A DNA stretch of 64,000 nucleotides from Adiantum capillus-veneris (GCA_014529385.2 CM043947.1:96816036-96880035); one strand, 5' to 3'. Positions 33,151-45,418 are shown, counted from the first letter of the stretch. Numbers and translations: made by a program. Notes: a model not told the origin generated them from the letters alone.

Positions 33151-34329
33151 GATTAGAGATGAAAAAGAAAACAACAAGAAATCAAGAAAACATCAATGTA
33201 GAACACATCTTACTTGACAAACCCTTCGGCACCATTATTGATGGAGAGAGAAGAAGAGGGGAGCACTCCACTTTGATTGATACGCCAAGTATAACACCTT
33301 CTTTGATTAGAGTTGATCTTCCAAGGATAGCGTACAAGAATGGCTAGTCTTCCTCTAGGAGAAAGTGTAGGTTTGGACTTATGTTAATGGGGCTAAGTAC
33401 AATTAGGCATTACTACTCACTCCCTCAAGAATTCCTCTCATCAATGGCTTGAATGCTTGAGTTTCTTTTCAAGGAAGAAGAGGTCCCCTTTCATAGGTGA
33501 AGGAAACCCCCAATGGTTTACACAAGAAGAGAAGAGCCAGTGTGAATAGGAATTGGAAAAGTTGGAAATGAGTTGTCCCTGCATGATGTGGGCAGACTGG
33601 GGTCCAGTATTTTGATCATATCTCCTCAACCGTGGCCACAAATAAAAAAGTAAAAATATGGGCAGAAACTTCAGCTCATTAGCTACGATTTTCATTTTAA
33701 AATAATTTTCCAATTTGGATTGGAACCTTGTGTAAAAAATTCATCAAAATAGGGTCCATTTTCTGGCAGCAAAAGTCTTCCCGTGGTCCCCTTAGCCTAG
33801 ACTTTCATTTAATTCCAAAGGACACCTCATACCATATGAAAGCATGACATTGCTCCTTGACAAAGTTTTGTAATCATGCTTGCAATAATGCATTAAAATA
33901 AGTGTATCTTTGAAATAATGCCACCTAGTGTCCCACTAGGATTTGATTCCCTCCTAGTAGCTATTTAAAAAGAAATATAAGAAAAGTATAAAAATACATA
34001 GAATATATATATATATTGGAGTTTACCCTAGATATAGGATCTAGCTAGGGTGTGAGATGATAATGAGATAGTAGAAATAAAGAATCAATGCTTTTTGCCC
34101 CAAGTTAAAGAGGCGGAGCTATTGAGCTTTTCCCATAGTATTTTTTTATGGTAAAGTAAGGATAGGTTACCCTTGAGAAAAATAATAGGATGAGATAGAA
34201 GGCTTATTATTATACTTAAATATGCATATGTACATTATAGGAAAGAAAATTATGTATCTAAAAAGTTACAAGATAGATCTTGTAGCATGAGTTCCCACTA
34301 TGTACGTGTCACAGCACGACAACGTGATG

Positions 34330-35215
34330 TCATGTACGCAACTCATGATAATCGAGAACATGTTCAGGTTCATGCGATAAGGTAGGAGGTTCAATGTAAT
34401 CAACCAAAACCTGTTGTTCAATGACATTCTTATCCCCATGCAACCGCTTTCGTAGACGGCTTACATGAAACACCGGATGAATGCGAGAATGTGAAGGTAG
34501 TAATATTTTATAGGCACGATCATCGACTCGCTTGAGTATTTTGAAAGGCCCACAATATCGGGGAGATAATTTAGGTGTCGGTCCAGTTTTCAGACTTTCC
34601 GAATGTTCTGGCACACGTAAAAATACTTCCTCCCCTTCTTTGAAGGTAACTTGCCGACGTTTCTCATGAGCGTATTTCTTATACTGATCATGTGCTTGCC
34701 GGACATTCTGACGAGCAAGTATCAGCATATCCATGTGGTCTTGGAGAAAATCCTTAACCTGTTGGAGTTTTTCGGTTGCCAACCCCACCGTAACTGGTGA
34801 CCTAGGTTGAAACCTGTACATGAGCATGAAAGGACTAAAACCTGTTGTGACATGCTTAGCATTTTTGTGGGCAAACTCAAGAATAGGTAAGTATTCTTCC
34901 CAGTCTGACTGTTTTTTGCTGATGTATGCTCTTAGCATATCCTCTAGCACCTGGTTAACCCGTTCCGCTTGACCATCCGTTTCGGGATGATCAGCTGTAT
35001 TGAGGTTCAGTTGTGTACCCAATCGTTTAAATACAACTCTCCAAAAGTGGCTGTTAAACTTGGGATCACGGTCACTAACAATGTTACTTGGCAAACCATA
35101 CAATTTGTGTAGATTGTCCACAAATAACTTGGCTAATTCCGGTGTCTTAACCGTTGATTTGGTCGGAATAAACTTACATAGTTTAGTCAACCTCTACGAC
35201 CACCCATACTGAGTC
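34330..35215 (-). pseudogene. N1 integrase C-terminal half
   Basis: Contains LCKFIPTKSTVKTPELAK, NIVSDRDPKFNSHFW (second catalytic Asp), HPETDGQAERVNQVLE (catalytic Glu) and WEEYLPILEFAHKNA. Then come the chromovirus GPF block (RYCGPFKILKRVDDRAYKI) and HPVFHVSRLRK. It breaks off at the start of the chromodomain (HVLDYHELRT), where N2 inserted. A frameshift just upstream of 35190 separates it from the zinc-binding part. Confidence 0.88.
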
Positions 35216-35401
35216 ATGACCTCGTATAGTGGTTGGCAAACCTACAATAAAATCCATAGAGATACTTTCCCATTTTCCATTGGGAATCTCCAAAGGATGT
35301 AAGAGTCCTCCTGCTTTCAGGCTTTCTGCCTTGTTAACTTGACATTTTCGGCAATGCAAGACATAAGCTTGAGCAAAGACATGCAGACCTGGCCAGTAAA
35401 A

Positions 35402-36936
35402 CTATCGTCGTACGAGAGAATACGTTTTTATAATCCCCGGGTGGCATGCACTTGGACTATCATGACATTCATAATGAATTTGGCACCGAATGTTAGTGTC
35501 CGTCGGTACACAAACTCTCCCCTTGTGGAGTAGGTACCCATTGTCAATGGTAAAATGCTTCAATCTTTGTAGTTCATCACTTGATAAATGAGAACTAGGT
35601 GTGGAGGTTAACTGTACACTACCTTCATCGGAGTGAGAAGGATCCCTCTTTTGAACATGGTTCCACACTTTGGAATATGTGTCATCTTGCTCATGTTTTC
35701 CCTTGAGAGAATCTAAAAATTCACTACGAAGTTCCATGAACAAGAGCGAATTGATCTCTGGCATTCGACTTAGAGTGTCTGCCACTACATTGTATCGGCC
35801 TTTGTGATACCTTAATTTGGTGTCATATTCCTAAAGGATCTCAGCCCACCTGGCTTTTCAAACCTTTAAATCTGTTTTTTGTGTAAACCATTTGATGCTT
35901 TTATGGTCAAATACAATCTCGAACTGAGCACCATACAGATAATGTTGCCATGTGTTTAAGGCAGACACTATTGCATAGAGTTCGCGTTCGTAAGCAGAAT
36001 AGTTCTGCTGAGCTGCATCAAGCTTCTTACTTTCAAATGCAATCCGCCGTTCGTCTTGTAACAGGACTGCTCCAATAGCACGATCACTAGCATCCGTTTC
36101 CAAAACGAATGGTTTCAAAGGATCTACAATAGCCAGTACAGGAGTTGTAGCTAATGCATCCTTGAGCGTATCGAAACTATGTTGTTGAGCGGATCCCCAC
36201 TAAAAATCTTTACCTTTTCCTTTTAGTTGATCCGTCATAGGAACAACAATTTGAGCATAGTTTTTAACGAACCTTTGGTAAAAACCTGCAAATCCTAAAA
36301 ATATATGTAATTCTTTCAGATTTTTAGGAGGAGCTAGGCCATTTCCTGATGGTATCCACTTTGGATTGATCCATGTATAGGCCGTTAGCTGAAATAACAT
36401 GCCCTACATAATAATTTTCATCTTTGAGAAAATCACATTTAGATTCCTTGGCATATAACTTGTTTGTGCGTAACAACTCAAATACCTGCCTGAGATGTTG
36501 TAAGTGTTCTTCTTCAGAAGCACTATAAACTAGAATGTCATCGAGGAAAACAATGACAAATTTCCCAAATATGGCTTCAAGACACTATCCATAAGTATCA
36601 TGAATGTTGCGGGCTCATTGGTTTACCCAAACGGCATCACCAAAAACTCGTAGTGTCCAAACCGTGTTCGGAATGCAGTCTTAGTATATCGGCAAGCCGA
36701 ATACGGACTTGGTGATATCCTGACCGCAAGTCGATTTTCATAAAAATGCAAGCATGAGTTAGCTTATCAAATAACTCATCTACTCTTGGAAATGGGTATT
36801 TGTTGTTAACTGTAACCACATTTAAACCCCGGTAGTCTACGTACATGTGCATATTGCCATCCTTTTTCTTCACTAAAAGGATAGTAGAAGCCCATGGTGA
36901 AGAACTGGGTCGTATAAACCCTCTGCTAAGGTAGTC
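35402..36936 (-). pseudogene. N1 RT C-terminus, RNase H and integrase zinc finger
   Basis: RT start ([52 protein letters not shown]) is legible to about 36637; the FxDD block near 36540-36590 is frame-shifted. Connection ELHIFLGFAGFYQRFVKNY at 36400-36200. RNase H at 36118-35858: LETDASDRAIGAVLLQ and YSAYERELYAIVSAL. Then ADTLSRMPEIN and a zinc-binding region, YECHDSPSACHPGIIKT, at 35785-35402. Several frameshifts. The 5' edge abuts the N3 insertion (TSD AGCAA at 36937-36941), and the reading resumes at 42567. Confidence 0.85.
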
Positions 36937-36941
36937 AGCAA

Positions 36942-37749
36942 TGTTAATTATGGAGCCTGATTTACCCTTGTAATTTTCTGTGGTAAAAGCGCACATTTGT
37001 AAGGCCCCCATTATGAGGAGAAGCCATCGTGCGTGAAGGAAAATCACTCACCGGAAACCAAAATTTTCACGGACAAGAATCAGGGGAAACTTTAAAGGCC
37101 TCGGGGGCGGAATATTCTTATTTGCCGGAATATTATGGCCAGACGGCGGTCGGAAAGTAGTCGAAAAACAACCGGTCGGTTGGCCGGTGGCCGGTAGTCA
37201 ATGGCCGATGGCCGGTGGTCAGAATTCAATGGCCGGTGGCCAGTGGTCGAAAGTCAATGGCCGGTGGCCGGTGGCCGAATTCAATGGCCGGTGGCCGAAT
37301 TCAAAAGCGGACTTGTCTTCTCAAGGGCGGCCACACATGGGCGGATTGGAGGGTCCGATTTGGACTTATTCGCACAAGGGCGGCTACACATGGCTGTCTC
37401 TCATAAGAGAGGGCAGCCCTTTTGGCCTATAAAAGGAGGCCATTTCTACACACATTTCATAGTGTGAAGTTGATGCAACAAGGTGAGTGTGAGGTGGTGA
37501 GAATGAAGCAAGGCGGGAGCTCCATTAAGGGTATAATCCCTTTGTAAACTACTTCTTGTTTTGAAGTACTAAAGCCATTGAGTGGCTGCTTTCCCGTGGA
37601 CGTAGCCCATATTGAGTGAACCACGTATATCGTGTGTACTCTCTCTCTCTCTCTCTCTCTCTACTCTATAATCTCGTGTATATAAATCTGTCTCTCTCCA
37701 TTAAGTAATCTACTCAATTATCTATTTAGCTACGTCTTATTTCCTAACA
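36942..37749 (+). repeat. N3 5' LTR (808 bp)
   Basis: Contains a GGCCGGTGG-based minisatellite at 37160-37305, a TATA box CTATAAAAGG at about 37428-37437, and a (CT)n tract at 37638-37663. Confidence 0.95.
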
Positions 37750-37751
37750 AC

Positions 37752-37763
37752 TGGTATCAGAGC
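37752..37763 (+). other. N3 primer binding site (initiator tRNA-Met)
   Basis: TGGTATCAGAGC, a perfect plant initiator-Met primer site, two bases after the LTR. Confidence 0.95.
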
Positions 37764-37822
37764 AAGGTTTGCTTGTAGCTAAATTATCTCAAGGAAAGGA
37801 TTCCTTGAATTGAGTGGGAGTT

Positions 37823-38566
37823 ATGGCGGAGGAAGGGAAGCTCAAGATTGAGAAGTTCAACGGAAAAAGCTACCAACATTGGAAGATGCAGATTGAAGAC
37901 TATCTCTACCAGAAGGACCTCTATTTGCCACTAGGCGGTCTTGCGAAGAAGCCCGCAACAATGGTAGATGAAGCATGGATTGTCCTTGATCAAAAGGCAC
38001 TGGGAACAATCCGGTTAAGCTTGGCGTCAACGGTGGCCTTCAATGTTTTGGAGATGAAGACCACGAAGGACTTGATGAAGTCACTTGACGACTTCTACGA
38101 GAAACCATCAGCATCCAATAAGGTATTTCTTATGAAGCGCTTGTTCAATCTAAAGATGGCAGAGAATGGTTCAGTTGCAGAACACCTAAATGACTTTAAC
38201 ACAAACATAAGTCAACTTCGATCAGTGAAAATCAATTTCGATGACGAAGTGTGAGATCTCCTTATACTATCATCTCTACCGGATAGTTGGGACAGCCTTG
38301 TGATGGCTGTAAGTAATTCTATCTCTGGCACAAATACTCTTAAGTTTGATGATGTTGTGGGTGTTCTCCTAAGCAAGGAAATGCGAAGGAGAAGCACAGG
38401 AGAATCATCAAGTGCTGCACTATCAGTGGAAACAAGAGGAAGGCTTAAGGAGAGGTTCAAAAACCAAAAGGGTCGTGATCGCTCAAGGCGGAGCAAGTCA
38501 CGCACAAAGTCAGTTCTTGAATGTTGGAACTGCGGCAAGAAGGGCCACATCAAGAAGGATTGCTAG
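37823..38566 (+). pseudogene. N3 gag
   Basis: Begins MAEEGKLKIEKFNGKSYQHW, the copia gag (UBN2-type) start. It continues through FNVLEMKTTKDLMKSLDDFY and KVFLMKRLFNLKMAENGSV, then hits a TGA at 38252 where an Arg or Trp codon would be expected, and resumes in the same frame. The zinc knuckle CWNCGKKGHIKKDC is intact, followed by TAG at 38564. Gag packages the RNA. Start chosen at the ATG because the preceding in-frame codons are GTG-GGA-GTT. Confidence 0.9.
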
Positions 38567-38623
38567 TCCAAGAAGAAGAAGGAGACAGAGTCTCAATACA
38601 ACAAGCCAACATCGGAGGCCAAT

Positions 38624-41485
38624 GTGGCAGGTAAAGTAGAGCAAGATGCTCTAATTCTCTCATTAGACAATGTGTCTAATTCCTTGATAGTAGATTCCGG
38701 GGCTTCATTCCATGCGACACCACACAAGCAACATTTCCAAGACTACACCAAAGGTAATTTTGGGTATGTATACTTGGGAGATGATGAAGCTTGTGAGATT
38801 GTCGACAAAGGTACAGTTTCTGTCAAAACTGCTAATGGAAATGAATGGAAGCTTAAAGATGTTAGGCATGTTCCTTCTCTTCTCAAAAATTTGATCTCTA
38901 CAGGACAATTGGACGATGAAGGTCACAACATTGCATTCGGAAACAAACGGTGGAAGATCTCAAAGGGATCTTTGGTGGTTGGCAAGGGTGAAAAAGTCGG
39001 TACACTTTACTTGTGTACTGTTAGCACGCAACCTTCAGCTTGTGCAGCAACTACAGAAGTTGACAGTGCGGTGTGGCACTACCGACTTGGGCATATGAGT
39101 GCCAAAGGAATGCAAATCCTTCAAACAAAGAAGCTTCTACCAGGTTTGAAAGAAGTGGACTTAGAGTTCTGTGAAGATTGTGTTTATGGTAAACAAAAGA
39201 GGGTAAAATTTCAAAAATCAGGAAATGAAAGAAAAAATAAAAAACTTGAGTTGGTTCATTCTGATGTTTGGTGTCCTGCAAGTACACCATCACTTGGTGG
39301 CTCATTGTACTATGTAACAATCATAGACGATGCGACTAGAAAAACATGGGTTTATGTCATGAAGAATAAATCCGATGTATTTTCCATATTTCAAAGGTGG
39401 AAAGCCTTTGTGGAGAATGAAACAGGTACCAAGGTTAAATGCCTCAGATCCGACAATGGAGGCGAATATTGCAGCCAAGCTTTTGAAAGATTTTGTGCTA
39501 TCAATGGCATTCGGAGGCAAAGGACAACCCCAAGGACACCTCAACAAAATGGGATTTTGGAAAGGATGATCAGGACAATCATGGAACGAGCACGAAGCAT
39601 GCGGCTACATGCAGGCCTACCGCTTGAGCTTTGGGCGGAAGCTGTAAGTACGTCTGTGTACTTAATCAATCGGTCACCCTCAACGGCATTGGATGGGGGA
39701 GTTCCAGAAGAGGCATGGACAGGTAAACCGGTGAATTATGCATTTCTCAAAGTCTTTGGGTGTGAGGCTTTCATGCACATAGATAGAAGCCTAAGATCAA
39801 AGTTAGATGCAAAGTCCAAAAAGTGTTTCTTCATTGGCTATGGAGAAGGAGACTTTGGGTATCGCCTATGGAATCCTGAAGATGGTAAAATCTTAAGGAG
39901 TAGGGATGTAATTTTTAACGAACAAAATATGTACAAAGATTACTTGGAAAGAAAACAAACAAAAGAAACAGGTGATGAGTACATGGAGCTTGAGGACGGT
40001 GAAGACTCAAGGACTGCAAACGGTGACAATGTGCAACAACGTCAACCAAGTGAGGAGCCTCAACATATTCCCCAAAGATCTACAAGAGTAAGTAGACCTC
40101 CAGAAAGGTTTGTTCCTTCCTTCAACCATCTCTTGATCTCAGATTCTGGAGAGCCGGAATCATATGAAGAAGCTATGCAACATGAATCCAAAGAAGAATG
40201 GACAAAGAGCATGCAAGTGGAGATGGACTCACTACATCGCAACCAAACATGGGAGTTGGTTGAGGTGCCTAAAGGTAAGCGGGAACTTCAAAACAAATGG
40301 GTGTACAAGCTAAAGGAAGAAGAAGGTGGGAAGAAAAGGTACAAGTCTAGGCTTGTGGTAAAAGGTTTTTCTCAAAAGAAAGGTATTGACTTCAATGAAA
40401 TATTTTCTCCTGTTGTAAACATGAACTCAATTAGGCTTGTCTTAAGCCTTGTGGCTGCTCATGATCTAAATCTCGAGCAAATGGATGTAAATACGGCATT
40501 CCCTCATGGTGACTTAGAGGAGGAAATCTACATGCTTCAACCAAAGGGGTATGAAGTAAAAGGTAAAAAGAAAATGGTTTGCAGATTAAAGAAGAGCTTG
40601 TATGGTTTAAAGCAAGCATCAAGACAATGGTACTTGAAGTTTGATCGATGGATGTTGGATCATGGATTCACAAGATGCAACTCGGATCACTGCGTCTACA
40701 CGAAGAATTTGGGAGATGGGAAATTCATCATCCTAATGTTGTATGTTGATGACATGTTGATTGCAAGTGCTAACATACAGGACATCAAAGACCTAAAAGA
40801 GGAGCTGTCCAAATCTTTTTCAATGAAAGATTTGAGTGCTGCAAAGAGGATACTTGGTATGAAAATATCAAGGGACAGGACGAAGAAGACAATAAAGCTA
40901 TCTCAAGAAGATTACATCAAGAAGGTACTAGAAAGGTTTGCAATGCAAAATGAAAAACCAGTTTCTACACCTTTGGCTGGTCATTTTAAACTAACGAAGG
41001 ATATGTGTCCAAAGACACAAGAGGAGATAGCCTATATGTCTAAAGTTCCATATGCTGCAGCGGTAGGTTCTCTAATGTATGCTATGGTCTGGACAAGGCC
41101 TGACATTGCACATGCAGTGGGAGTTGTGAGTAGGTTCATGGACAACCCAGGTAAAGAGCATTGGCAAGCTGTGAAGTGGATACTTAGGTATCTAAAAGGG
41201 ACAACAACAAATGTTTTGTATTTTGGAGGAACTGATATTTTTCTAGAAGGGTATGCTGATGCAGATATGGCAGGTGACAAAGATACTCGAAGGAGCATTA
41301 CTGGCTATGTGTTCACGGTTGGAGGCACAACAGTAAGCTGGGCTTCAAAGCTGTCAGAAAGTGATTTCACTTTCTACCACGGAAGCAGAGTATGTAGCAA
41401 TGACGGAGGCAAGCAAAGAAATTCTGTGGCTTCACAGATTCTTAGAAGAGCTTGGATTCAAACAAGACAATTGTGTCTTGTATAG
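38624..41485 (+). pseudogene. N3 pol: protease, integrase, reverse transcriptase, RNase H start
   Basis: 953 residues open, in frame with gag. Protease: LIVDSGASFHATPHKQHF (active D-S-G). Integrase: WHYRLGHMSAKGMQ and FCEDCVYGKQKRVKF (zinc binding), IDDATRKTWVYVM, RSDNGGEYCSQAF, TTPRTPQQNGILERMIRT (D,D,E triad). RT: MDSLHRNQTWELVEVPKGKR, EQMDVNTAFPHGDLEEEIYM and LMLYVDDMLIAS (catalytic YVDD). RNase H begins at about 41230 (GYADADMAGDKDTRRSITG). A one-base loss near 41370 diverts the frame; the correct one continues at 41361-41705 with STTEAEYVAMTEA and ENPADMFTKVV. One of the most complete genes in the window. Confidence 0.93.
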
Positions 41486-41705
41486 TGATAGCCAAAGCGC
41501 TATCCATCTTGCAAAGAACTCAGCCTTTCATTCAAGGACAAAGCACATTGAGATGAGATATCACTTTATACGCACTCTTTTGGAAGCGGGACAACTAAAG
41601 CTAGGAAAGGTGCATACAAGTGAAAATCCTGCAGACATGTTTACAAAGGTGGTCAACAAGGAGAAGTTGAGCTTTTGCTCATCTTCAATGGGCATTCAAG
41701 GATAA
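41361..41705 (+). pseudogene. N3 RNase H C-terminus (frameshifted)
   Basis: Contains LSTTEAEYVAMTEASKEILW (catalytic Glu), LYSDSQSAIHLAKNSAFHSR (catalytic Asp), KHIEMRYHFIR and the terminal PADMFTK block, ending 60 bp before the polypurine tract and 3' LTR. It is the direct continuation of pol in another frame. Confidence 0.9.
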
Positions 41706-41765
41706 GAAGCCAGAATGGAAAGCAGTCACAGGTTTGGTTTGGAGATCAGTCTCCAAGTGGGAGAT

Positions 41766-42561
41766 TGTTAAATATGGAGCCTGATTTACCCTTGTAATTT
41801 TCTGTGGTAAAAGTGCACATTTGTAAGGCCCCCATTATGAGGAGAAGCTATCGTGCGTGAAGGAAAATCACTCACTGGAAACCAAAAATTTCACGGACAA
41901 GAATCAGGGGAAACTTTAAAGGCCTCAGGGGTGGAATATTCTTATTCGCCGGAATATTCTTTTTCGCCGGAATATTATGGCCGGCCGGCGGCCGGAAAGT
42001 AGTCGGAAAACAACCGGTCGGTTGGCCGGTGGCCGGTAGTCAATGGCCGATGGCCGGTGGTCGGAAGTCAATGGTCGGTCGCCGATGGTCGGATTCAATG
42101 GCCGGTGGCCGAATTCAAAAGCGGACTTGTCTTCTCAAGGGCGGCCACACATGGGCGGATTGGAGGGTCCGATTTGGACTTATTCGCACAAGGGCGGCTA
42201 CACATGGCTATCTCTCATAAGAGAGGGCAGCCCTTTTGGCCTATAAAAGGAGGCCATTTCTACACACATTTCATAGTGTGAAGTTGATGCAACAAGGTGA
42301 GTGTGAGGTGGTGAGAGTGAAGCAAGGCGGGAGCTCCATTAAGGGTATAATCCCTTTGTAAACTACTTCTTGTTTTGAAGTACTAAAGCCATTGAGTGGC
42401 TGCTTTCCCGTGGACGTAGCCCATATTGGGTGAACCACGTATATCGTGTGTACTCTCTCTCTCTCTCTCTCTCTACTCTATAATCTCGTGTATATAAATC
42501 TGTCTCTCTCCATTAAGTAATCTACTCAATTATCTATTTAGCTACGTCTTATTTCCTAACA
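41766..42561 (+). repeat. N3 3' LTR (796 bp)
   Basis: Same ends as the 5' LTR. It carries a local duplication of TTCGCCGGAATATTC near 41945-41975 and fewer GGCCGGTGG units (42015-42115), plus a shorter CT tract. TATA box at about 42238-42247. Confidence 0.95.
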
Positions 42562-42566
42562 AGCAA

Positions 42567-44551
42567 GCCAACGTTCCACCTCAGAAACCTATGAATAAAT
42601 CATATGGTAAGGTGGTTTACTGACAGGTTTACAGCCTGCACCCACGTCAATGCTATGTTGTACTGAGCGTGTCGGCGGTAATCCTGATGGCAAATCATTA
42701 GGAAATACATCTTGAAATTCCTTTAATAATTTTTGTAACTGATTAGCAACGTTTGCTTGTGTAGAATTAGCAATTGGTTGAATAGAGTAGAGAGAAGCAT
42801 GCGGTGTTGATGAATGTTCAACAGACTCAATGTTAGAAAGAAAATGAGACAGTGAGTAACACAAGAAAACTTATTCTATTTCATTAATAGAAACGAGTTG
42901 CATAAGCTCATCAGTACAAATCAGTGGTGATGAAGGTATATCCTTTTCTCCTAACAACAACACATATGCACCATGGGATTCAAACATCAAGTTGTTGTGC
43001 TCATAGCTACGCTTCAATGATGGTCCTAAGCTATGCAATCACTCCCTACCAAGAACTACAAAAGCCCTTTCCATGTTCATAACCTGAAAATCCAAACAAG
43101 TAGAGTACCCTTGTACTTCCAATGGAACAGCTCGGCAATGAGTATCCCATATTTCAGTATCATGTCCATTAATCATTGTTGCCTTGTAGCGCTGGGTACT
43201 CGGAGTTTGAGATAGTTTAAGCTTTTTCACCAATCCATAATTGCTGAAATTGTGAGTAGCACCGTCATCTACCAAGATGTGCACCTTGTGCCCTTGCAGA
43301 TATCCATGCATACGTAATAACTCATGTGGTCCAAACATTTGTTTCCACATGGAAGCTGTGAGACAACATTCATGCACCACCTCAGTGTGTGTTACTTCCA
43401 CTGTGGAGAATCTTGAGGAAGCCTCAAGAGGCAGTAGTTGCACCGTGTGCACTGCTTTCTCCTTCCCCTGAGCAACAGATTTCCCCTTGGGACAATCCTT
43501 TTTGCCATGGCCTCTTCCTAAACATTGAAACTTCTCTTTCTTGGCTTTATCAAAATCCTCAAGAGAGAGAGGACCCCTGGACCCCATGGGTTTTTTAGAT
43601 GCATCTGAATTAGCAACTAGAAATTTTCTTTTATTGTGCCCGTATTGGGTGCGTGTATTACCATGTATACTAGCAGGCATGTTACTATTATGTGTTTTCT
43701 TCTCATCAGGGTCATCATGAATATGTTCTTTCACTATGGATTCCTCAAGTGTTTTAGGGTCTTGGGTCTTGACATACTTCTTAAGCTCTGGTGTCAGACC
43801 TCATATGAACCCTCGTACTTGTTGAAAGGTATCCAAGCCTTCCAACTTGAGGATAACATCCCGATAGTGAGAGATATATTCAAGGAGTGATGGGTATTGG
43901 CACATGGAACATGTGTCCCAAGCCGTCCAATTATGATCGGCCTCGTTTGTAGGAAAAAATTCCTTGCTAAACATTGCTTCAGAGGCTGCCCAACTCTGTG
44001 GTATGATATTCTTCTCCTTGAGAGACATCCACCATTTGTAGGCCTTGCCTTCCAGAGTTAATTAGGCTCGTTTGCATAGCTCTGACTACGTCCGGAGTAC
44101 GCCGTAAGGCGTAAATTCCATCCCATTTGCTGAGAAAGATGTTCACTGCATCCTTATTGCGGTCTCTGTCTTCTCCTTTAAAAATTGGTGGTTTAAAGTT
44201 CTTTAACAAGTCATCCACCTCTTTGGAAGTGAGAGTATGCAACGTATCATTAAGTGGGCCTTGCCCTTGTGTTCCAATGTGCTCATGCATGTGGGTGTCA
44301 GCAGGACTCTTAGACTACTGATGCATTAATTGAATTACTAATGTGGAAAATCTAGTAACATTTTCATTTAAAGCTTTAAAATTTTCATCCATGACTGTCA
44401 TGCGTGTCTGAAGTGCACGAAATTCTTGAATATCGAGCAATTTGTAAGTATATTCTCCTGCCGTACCGTTGCGGCTACTCTCCTTGAGAGGATCCAGCCG
44501 CGGGCCGTCATTGGTAGGATCAGGAGTACTTTGCTCAAAATCGAATGTCAT
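42567..44551 (-). pseudogene. N1 gag-protease and linker to RT
   Basis: Reading minus: 44551-43801 covers gag (MTFDFEQSTPDPTNDG; FKPPIFKGEDRDRNKDAV; GIYALRRTPDVVRAM; HNWTAWDTCSMCQYPSL) in three frames. 43734-43039 holds a zinc knuckle that has lost its first Cys (FQCLGRGHGKKDCPKG) and an aspartic protease with VHILVDDGATHNFSNYGLV. 42864-42589 is the linker LKEFQDVFPNDLPSGLPPTR, entering the RT domain. The frame then meets the N3 insertion. Several stops. Gag and protease probably began near 44551, about 850 bp from the primer site. Confidence 0.85.
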
Positions 44552-45405
44552 ATTGATATCCGAATCCCTGGCTACACAGTGCGGTGAAAGAAGTACTCAG
44601 AAAAAAATACCCGATTTTGAGAGCACTCGCCAAGTATAGGAGCTTTGCTAACTCCACTTGTCCGTCGTAGCACTTGACCGTCAAAAAAAGAACAATTTGC
44701 ACAATCGGCGTAGAAAGCGAACTCCGAAAGATCGCCCTTGGCTCACAAGACGATTGAAATCTTGTAGTGGAGATCGTTGAATCGTCACCGCTTTGGAGAA
44801 GCTTGATAGTTGAAAGCTTCCGTAATCAGCAAACAATTATGTTGCATAAATGCCAATCGAAACCGTCACAAGTGTAAAAAAATGCAGAAATCTGGAAATT
44901 CTACAAGGATTGAGCGGAACGTCAAGCTCAAGGAAAAGCTGACATGGCTTGATGCTTGCACCAAGCACGGAGATTCTTGCTTGTGACTTGCCTTGCTTGT
45001 GGGAAAGACCACCAAGAAGGGCAAAGGCTCAAAAAATTGAACTAATTGGCCATGCCATGTGAAAAGAAAACGAATTCTTGATGAATTCTGTCGCAGGCAG
45101 CATGAGCAGAAGACGTGAGCACAAGGGGAGGTGTGTGCACCTTGCACAACAACAATTAGGACAAGCCCTCTGGGAAGCCCATCATTGAAGCCATGGCGCT
45201 CCTCCCAAGCCCGAACTCGTGCGATTTCATGCACCACACAACAACGTCCAAAACGGGAAACGGTACCCGAATTAGTAAAGAAAGACGGCTATTTTGGAAA
45301 AGGCTCTAAAAAGAGCACGGTTCACACCTTAAAGCCCTCCTTTTAGGAGCCAACATTGAGAACGCCTAGAGAGAGAGTGGAAGGGAAACCTCCTAGGCCA
45401 ACCGA
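44552..45405 (-). mobile_element. N1 5' leader
   Basis: Untranslated leader between primer site and gag; no convincing coding signal. The 123-codon minus frame at 44866-45237 has no familiar motif. Confidence 0.6.
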
Positions 45406-45417
45406 GCTCTGATACTA
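45406..45417 (-). other. N1 primer binding site (initiator tRNA-Met, one mismatch)
   Basis: The minus strand reads TAGTATCAGAGC just after the LTR end; the consensus is TGGTATCAGAGC. Confidence 0.9.
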
Positions 45418-45418
45418 G

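Larger units (their letters stand above)
24239..34321 (-). mobile_element. N2: ~10-kb Ty3/gypsy-type element with ~2-kb LTRs
   Basis: LTRs at 24239-26251 and 32268-34321 (both TG...CA), with ACGT flanking both ends (24235-24238, 34322-34325; a 4-5 bp target duplication). Minus-strand order: 5' LTR, primer site, gag-protease (32214-29839), RT-RNase H (29770-27902), integrase (27960-26310), polypurine tract (26252-26265), 3' LTR. It sits inside the N1 chromodomain. The LTRs differ by only a few per cent by eye, mostly single substitutions plus a TA-repeat expansion, so N2 is much younger than N1. It carries only a few stops and frameshifts. Confidence 0.93.
32268..34321 (-). repeat. N2 5' LTR (2.05 kb)
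   Basis: Same ends as the 3' LTR. Its TA tract (33087-33148) is about three times longer than in the 3' copy. The minus-strand TATA box is changed to CTATGAAAGG at about 33487-33497. It holds the intact version of the tandem small ORFs (32457-32884). Confidence 0.95.
36942..42561 (+). mobile_element. N3: Ty1/copia element (Tork/Tnt1-like), nearly intact
   Basis: LTRs at 36942-37749 and 41766-42561 (TGTTAA...CTAACA), with a perfect 5-bp target duplication AGCAA (36937-36941, 42562-42566). Initiator-Met primer site at 37752-37763 and polypurine tract AAGTGGGAGAT just before 41766. A single gag-pol frame runs from the Met at 37823, with two in-frame stops (TGA 38252, TAG 38564) and one frameshift near 41370. 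It is inserted in antisense inside the N1 RT. Confidence 0.95.

Noticed and set aside
44866-45237. 123-codon minus frame in the N1 leader
   Set aside because: No motif match and opposed by similar plus frames; treated as leader.
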